From Clostridium hydrogeniformans DSM 21757 (lineage in GTDB: Bacteria > Bacillota > Clostridia > Clostridiales > Clostridiaceae), in the NCBI RefSeq assembly GCF_000686705.1, contig NZ_KK366004.1, positions 62,001 to 126,000 on the forward strand: a DNA stretch of 64,000 bases. The letters run 5' to 3'. Shown here one piece after another: positions 59,958 through 64,000 of the stretch (its first letter is position 1; each line of letters begins with the position of its first letter). Below the pieces are notes generated by a model. That model had not been told where the DNA came from. It saw nothing but the letters and a program-made list of their open reading frames with translations, and did not search any database. The translations under genes were made by a program, and so were the position numbers.

Positions 59958-61448
59958 TTGAAAGAACTTATTAAAAAGTTAAAAGAAGTGACCTTAGCTG
60001 TACTACCAATTACAATTATTGTACTGATCCTTAATTTCACCATAGCACCTATAGAAAGAGATCTAATATATAGATTTATAATAGGGGCAATATTTATAAT
60101 ATTAGGACTGGGGATATTCTTATTTGGTGCAGACATTGGGATTCAGCCACTAGGTTCTTTAATGGGATCTACTCTTACTAAGAAGAAGAATATAGGGTTA
60201 ATAGTTATATTTGGATTTATTCTAGGTTTTCTTATAACTATAGCAGAGCCAGATCTTCAAGTATTGGCAGCACAGGTAAGTGGAGTTACTTCAGGAGACA
60301 TATCAAAGCTTAGCTTGTTAATTATTGTTTCCATAGGGGTAGGAGTACTACTCGTAGTAGGATTAATGAGAATAATTTTTAATATATCATTATCTAAACT
60401 TTTAACAATATTGTATGGAATAATATTGTTATTATCAATATTTACCTCATCAGGGTTTTTAGCTATATCCTTTGATGCATCTGGGGCCACCACAGGCTCT
60501 ATGACTGTACCTTTTATACTGGCCTTTGGACTTGGAGTATCCTCAATTAAAGGGGGGAAGGAGTCAGAAGATGACAGTTTTGGTATGGTTGGTATAGCAT
60601 CAACAGGTCCTATAATTTCAGTGCTTATAATGAGTATAGTGTCTAAAGTAGAGGCTTCAACAGGAAGTTTAAATTATGATTCTATAGTAACTAAAGGAAT
60701 TCTTGGTCCTTATCTAAAAGAAATACCTAAGATAACACTTGAGATAACTATTGCATTGTTACCTCTTTTTCTCATGTTTTGCTTTTTTCAAATAAAATTT
60801 TTAAAAGTGTCAAAGAAGAAGTTTAAGAGAATATTAAAGGGAATAGGATATACATTTATAGGATTGGTTTTGTTTTTAACAGGAGTAAATGCAGGATTTA
60901 TGGAAGCTGGAAGCGCTATAGGACATGCTGTTGCATCCTTAGAGAATAATTGGGTGCTTATACCAATAGGTTTTATGTTAGGATTTACAGTTATTTTTGC
61001 AGAACCAGCAGTGTATGTTTTAAATGAACAGGTGGAGAATGTAACAAGTGGTCATATAAGAAAGAAGGTAATATTGTATACCTTATCCATAGGGGTTGCC
61101 TTTGCAGTAGCTCTTTCTATGATTAGAATAATGGTTCCATGGATTAATTTATGGTACTATCTTCTACCAGGATATATCTTATCACTAATCATGTCTTATT
61201 TTGTTCCAAAGATATTTGTGGGAATAGCCTTTGATTCAGGGGGAGTTGCTTCAGGACCAATGACTGCTACATTTATTTTAGCTTTCGCTCAGGGAGCAGC
61301 CGAGGCTATTGATGGAGCTAATGTATTAATTGACGGCTTTGGAATTATTTCTTTGGTAGCATTAACACCATTAATTGCCATACAAGTTCTTGGATTAGTT
61401 TATAAACATAAGTCTATAAAGAGGGGAGTAGAGGAGATTGGATTGTAA
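59958..61448 (+). CDS. DUF1538 membrane transporter, duplicated (UmpA/UmpB-like)
   Basis: The 496-residue protein is made of two DUF1538 halves (about 1-240 and 255-490). Each carries the same motifs: IFLFGADIGIQPLGSLMG / LFLTGVNAGFMEAGSAIG, IAEPDLQVLAAQVSGVTSGD / FAEPAVYVLNEQVENVTSGH and SFDASGATTGSMTVPFILAF / FDSGGVASGPMTATFILAF. Members are membrane proteins linked to Na+/pH tolerance. It starts with TTG at 59958 (AGAAGGG upstream). The next gene, a tandem P-II-like protein, overlaps by 11 bases and presumably regulates it. Confidence 0.88.
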   Translation: MKELIKKLKEVTLAVLPITIIVLILNFTIAPIERDLIYRFIIGAIFIILGLGIFLFGADIGIQPLGSLMGSTLTKKKNIGLIVIFGFILGFLITIAEPDLQVLAAQVSGVTSGDISKLSLLIIVSIGVGVLLVVGLMRIIFNISLSKLLTILYGIILLLSIFTSSGFLAISFDASGATTGSMTVPFILAFGLGVSSIKGGKESEDDSFGMVGIASTGPIISVLIMSIVSKVEASTGSLNYDSIVTKGILGPYLKEIPKITLEITIALLPLFLMFCFFQIKFLKVSKKKFKRILKGIGYTFIGLVLFLTGVNAGFMEAGSAIGHAVASLENNWVLIPIGFMLGFTVIFAEPAVYVLNEQVENVTSGHIRKKVILYTLSIGVAFAVALSMIRIMVPWINLWYYLLPGYILSLIMSYFVPKIFVGIAFDSGGVASGPMTATFILAFAQGAAEAIDGANVLIDGFGIISLVALTPLIAIQVLGLVYKHKSIKRGVEEIGL

Positions 61449-62136
61449 GACAGCAGGAGAGAATAAATATACAATGTTTTTTGTAGTTGTAAACTTTGGA
61501 GTTGGAAGTGAAGTTTTAGAGGAAGCTAAGAAAAATGGAGTCCTTGATGGAACAATTTTTCTTGGAAAAGGAACTGCTAAAAGTCATATTTTAGAGATAT
61601 TGGGCTTAGAGGAAATAAAAAAGGAAATAGTCTTAATGGTTACGGAAAAAGAAATTGAAGAGAGACTTTATAAAATTTTAGAAGAAAAGTTTTATTTAAG
61701 TAAGCCTAATAAAGGAATAGCTTTTTCTATTAATGTAGATAAAATTTTTGGAGCAAGAAGGTGTATGGGCATAGATATGGTTAAAAATGAAGGGAGTATG
61801 GGTGCTATGGAAGAGAATAAAGGATATGAAGTAATTTTTACAATAGTAGATAGAGGAATGGCTGAAGAAGTAGTGGATGCAGCAGTATTAGGGGGAGCAG
61901 AAGGCGGAACTATAGTTAATGGAAGAGGTTCAAGTATACATGAAAATAGTAAGTTCTTTGGAATGTCTCTAGAACCAGAGAAGGAAATAGTTATGATTCT
62001 TATTGAAAAAACTAAAATAGAAACTGTAGTAAATTCTATAAGAAAAAATATACAAATTGATACTCCAGGGAAGGGAATAATGTTTTCTATGGGGGTCAAT
62101 AATACATCAGGAATATTTAATAGTAGTAAAGAATAA
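61438..62136 (+). CDS. Tandem P-II-like regulatory protein
   Basis: The 232-residue protein contains two P-II (GlnB-like) domains: about 12-105 (VVNFGVGSEVLEEAKKNGVLD, GTIFLGKGTAKS, PNKGIAFSINVDKI) and about 128-225 (TIVDRGMAEEVVDAAVLGGA, GTIVNGRGSS, PGKGIMFSMGVNN). The usual trimeric P-II therefore appears as a fused dimer. P-II-like proteins beside transporters sense ATP/ADP, bicarbonate or cyclic nucleotides and gate the transporter. The TTG start at 61438, with GAGGAG upstream, overlaps the DUF1538 gene. Confidence 0.85.
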   Translation: MDCKTAGENKYTMFFVVVNFGVGSEVLEEAKKNGVLDGTIFLGKGTAKSHILEILGLEEIKKEIVLMVTEKEIEERLYKILEEKFYLSKPNKGIAFSINVDKIFGARRCMGIDMVKNEGSMGAMEENKGYEVIFTIVDRGMAEEVVDAAVLGGAEGGTIVNGRGSSIHENSKFFGMSLEPEKEIVMILIEKTKIETVVNSIRKNIQIDTPGKGIMFSMGVNNTSGIFNSSKE

Positions 62137-62225
62137 CAGTTAAAAAATAGAAAAAATTCTATTAGTAATTAAATTATTATATTAAAGTTATTGAAATATT
62201 TATCTTTTTTACTGAGGTGATATTT

Positions 62226-62819
62226 ATGGAAGTATTTAAAATAGAAAAGTTATGGAACTTAGATGAAAACTATAAAACTAAAGCTATTGAATTATTTGTT
62301 GATGGATTTTATAATATATTTTCCTTTTCAAAAGATAAAAAAATATTACAAGAATTATTTATACAGTCATTAGATTTTTCAATAATTTATGTTTGTTTAC
62401 ATGAAACTAATGTGGTTGGTTTTTTAGGGATTGGGAATAATAAGAAACGTCCAGCTTGTTTTGATAAGTCTGTTTGTCAAAAGCTTTTAGGAAAGGTAAA
62501 AGGGTTCATAGTATATAATCAACTAAGTGTTATTATGGAAAAGCCAGCTGTAAAAGGGGAAAAAGATTTATATATTGATTATTTGACTACAGATAAAAAA
62601 TATGGAAGAAAAGGGATAGCTACAAAATTAATTAATTTTGTTTGTGATGAACTTGATTTCAATGAGTGTTATATAGAAGTGTTATCTAAGAATGAAAATG
62701 CCAAAAGACTATATGAGAAGATTGGATTTAAAGAATATAAAAGAATATATAATCCTTTTATTATGATGCAAGGACTTGGGGTAGCTATAAAAATGAAAAG
62801 GCAAATAAAGAAGCTTTAA
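62226..62819 (+). CDS. GNAT family N-acetyltransferase
   Basis: The 197-residue protein has the acetyl-CoA loop KKYGRKGIATKLINFV preceded by strand LYIDYLTTD, and the C-terminal EVLSKNENAKRLYEKIGFKE. The N-terminal part is IELFVDGFYNIFSFSKDKK. The substrate is unknown. The ATG at 62226 follows TGAGGTGA. It is a single gene, terminated at 62923-62957. Confidence 0.88.
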   Translation: MEVFKIEKLWNLDENYKTKAIELFVDGFYNIFSFSKDKKILQELFIQSLDFSIIYVCLHETNVVGFLGIGNNKKRPACFDKSVCQKLLGKVKGFIVYNQLSVIMEKPAVKGEKDLYIDYLTTDKKYGRKGIATKLINFVCDELDFNECYIEVLSKNENAKRLYEKIGFKEYKRIYNPFIMMQGLGVAIKMKRQIKKL

Positions 62820-62922
62820 TTTGTTTATATGTTAAGGATTATATATTAAAAATAAAAGAAGTTTTAAGAGATATGATAGTCAGGATAAAAGATTTGTATT
62901 TAAAAACTATTTTATCTTTATT

Positions 62923-62957
62923 AAGAGTAGTAAGCTAAAAATGCTACTCTTTTTTTC
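62923..62957 (+). terminator. Terminator after GNAT gene
   Basis: Stem AAGAGTAG / CTACTCTT with a 13-base loop, then TTTTTTCTT. Confidence 0.85.
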
Positions 62958-63322
62958 TTGATTTTATTGCCATAAGTTAAAATGGGGTCTTTCGTACAAA
63001 TAATATAATATCAATAATTAGGATTAATGTCCATAGAATTAGTATAAGTTAGAAAATAAAAATAAATCCCATAGATAATAAGGTAAATTGAAACTTAGGT
63101 TGGTTTTACTTTACTATAAATCTATGTGATAATATGAAAATATGTTTAGTATTGATTATAGATATAACCTTAAAGCAGAAGTTTTAAGGTTAAATTTTAT
63201 TAATGATATAGTTCATAACATCTGTTAACCCTAAGACTTCATTTTACATGGAATAAAGAATTAGGGCTAATGTCTGTGGAATAAATTAAAAAAAATTAAT
63301 ATAGTATAAGTGAGGCGATAAA
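62958..63322. other. Intergenic region with a diverged direct repeat
   Basis: No gene is visible. AATTAGGATTAATGTCCATA (63016 onward) and AATTAGGGCTAATGTCTGTG (63259 onward) are diverged copies of one 26-base sequence. The role is unknown; it may be a residual duplication. Confidence 0.45.
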
Positions 63323-64000
63323 ATGAAAATAGGATTTGATCACAAGAAATACCTTGAAGAACAGTCAAAGTATATTTTAGAGAGAGTTAATGATTATGAT
63401 AAGCTTTATTTAGAATTTGGTGGAAAGCTTATAGGGGATATGCATGCTAAAAGAGTCTTACCAGGATTTGATGAAAATGCAAAAATTAAATTATTACATA
63501 AATTAAAGGAAAATGTTGAAATAGTTATATGTGTATATGCAGGGGATATAGAGAGAAATAAAATAAGAGGAGATTATGGAATAACCTATGATATGGATGT
63601 TCTAAGACTAATAGATGATTTAAGAGACTATGACTTATTAGTTAACAGTGTTGTAATTACAAGATATGATGATCAGCCATCAGCTACTGTATTTATAAAC
63701 AAACTTGAGCGTAGGGGAATAAAAGTTTATAAGCATAGAGCTACTAAAGGATATCCTACAGATGTAGATACCATAGTTAGTGATGAAGGATATGGAAAAA
63801 ATCCATATATAGAAACAAGTAAGCCTATAGTAGTAGTTACAGCTCCAGGACCAGGAAGTGGAAAGCTAGCAACTTGTCTTAGTCAATTATATCATGAGCA
63901 AAAACAAGGAAAGGTAGCAGGATATTCTAAATTTGAAACCTTCCCAGTTTGGAATGTACCACTAAAGCATCCTTTGAACATAGCTTATGAAGCAGCAACA
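63323..64000 (+). CDS. DUF1846 (UPF0371) family protein, 5' part only
   Basis: Reading runs off the end of the window after 226 residues of a family of about 500. The start [20 protein letters not shown], then [40 protein letters not shown]-like sequence ([20 protein letters not shown]) and [16 protein letters not shown] are hallmarks of DUF1846. These cytoplasmic proteins are of unknown function, with a P-loop-like GPGSGK. GTGAGGCGAT precedes the ATG. Confidence 0.92.
   Translation, partial: MKIGFDHKKYLEEQSKYILERVNDYDKLYLEFGGKLIGDMHAKRVLPGFDENAKIKLLHKLKENVEIVICVYAGDIERNKIRGDYGITYDMDVLRLIDDLRDYDLLVNSVVITRYDDQPSATVFINKLERRGIKVYKHRATKGYPTDVDTIVSDEGYGKNPYIETSKPIVVVTAPGPGSGKLATCLSQLYHEQKQGKVAGYSKFETFPVWNVPLKHPLNIAYEAAT

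Overview
The window is a 64 kb piece of a very AT-rich, low-GC Gram-positive chromosome, best explained as a spore-forming Clostridium of the sensu stricto group (C. perfringens-like). Support comes from a tandem pair of alpha/beta-type small acid-soluble spore protein genes, strong AGGAGG ribosome binding sites, frequent TTG starts, U-tailed hairpin terminators after most transcription units, and Firmicute gene pairs (NfeD/flotillin, YhaO/YhaN, PadR/DUF2812, ECF sigma/DUF4179). No rRNA, tRNA, CRISPR array, prophage or insertion sequence was seen. Nearly all genes lie on the + strand.

Layout. 0.2-2.6 kb: PTS-dependent dihydroxyacetone kinase (dhaK, dhaL, dhaM). 2.6-7 kb: a small membrane protein, a CNNM/CorC-type transporter, a frameshifted acetyltransferase pseudogene and two spore protein genes. 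7.3-9.7 kb: an NfeD/small membrane protein/flotillin operon. 10-18 kb: DUF1622 protein, possible barstar-like protein, a methyltransferase-like membrane protein behind a metal-sensor-type operator, the YhaO/YhaN nuclease-ATPase pair and a membrane-anchored MutS-like ATPase. 17.94-18.35 kb: a putative strongly expressed small RNA carrying eleven AGTAG motifs. 18.5-24.6 kb: two ABC systems (TrpXYZ-like importer; FtsX/MacB-type exporter). 25-33.7 kb: small genes, an ECF sigma/anti-sigma pair, a PDZ protein without a protease domain, a DMT transporter, a HIT protein and an ArsC/Spx-like protein. 33.8-42.3 kb: a WG-repeat protein, then a B12-controlled locus. 42.3-50 kb: TraX protein, AraC-type HTH, beta-lactamase-fold hydrolase, two acetyltransferases that seem to start on ATA, a papain-fold protein, an ArsR-DUF2087 regulator and an AadA-like nucleotidyltransferase. 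50.3-53.3 kb: a DMT exporter and a 29-residue peptide gene with an ABC exporter. 53.6-64 kb: HelD, histidine phosphatase, PH-domain protein, PadR/DUF2812, a DUF1538 transporter with a tandem P-II protein, an acetyltransferase and the start of a DUF1846 gene.

The most interesting parts are these. First, the B12 locus: a consensus promoter, a newly noticed structured RNA element, a cobalamin riboswitch with terminator, and two secreted proteins that combine alpha/alpha-barrel and DUF4430 domains, the architecture of animal transcobalamin. The same unexplained RNA element occurs again at 47.34-47.46 kb. Second, the AGTAG-repeat small RNA. Third, the Cys/Trp-rich 29-residue peptide directly upstream of an exporter. 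Fourth, two neighbouring acetyltransferase genes with ATA at the expected start position. Functions are assigned from recognised motifs and layout only; no search or folding program was run.
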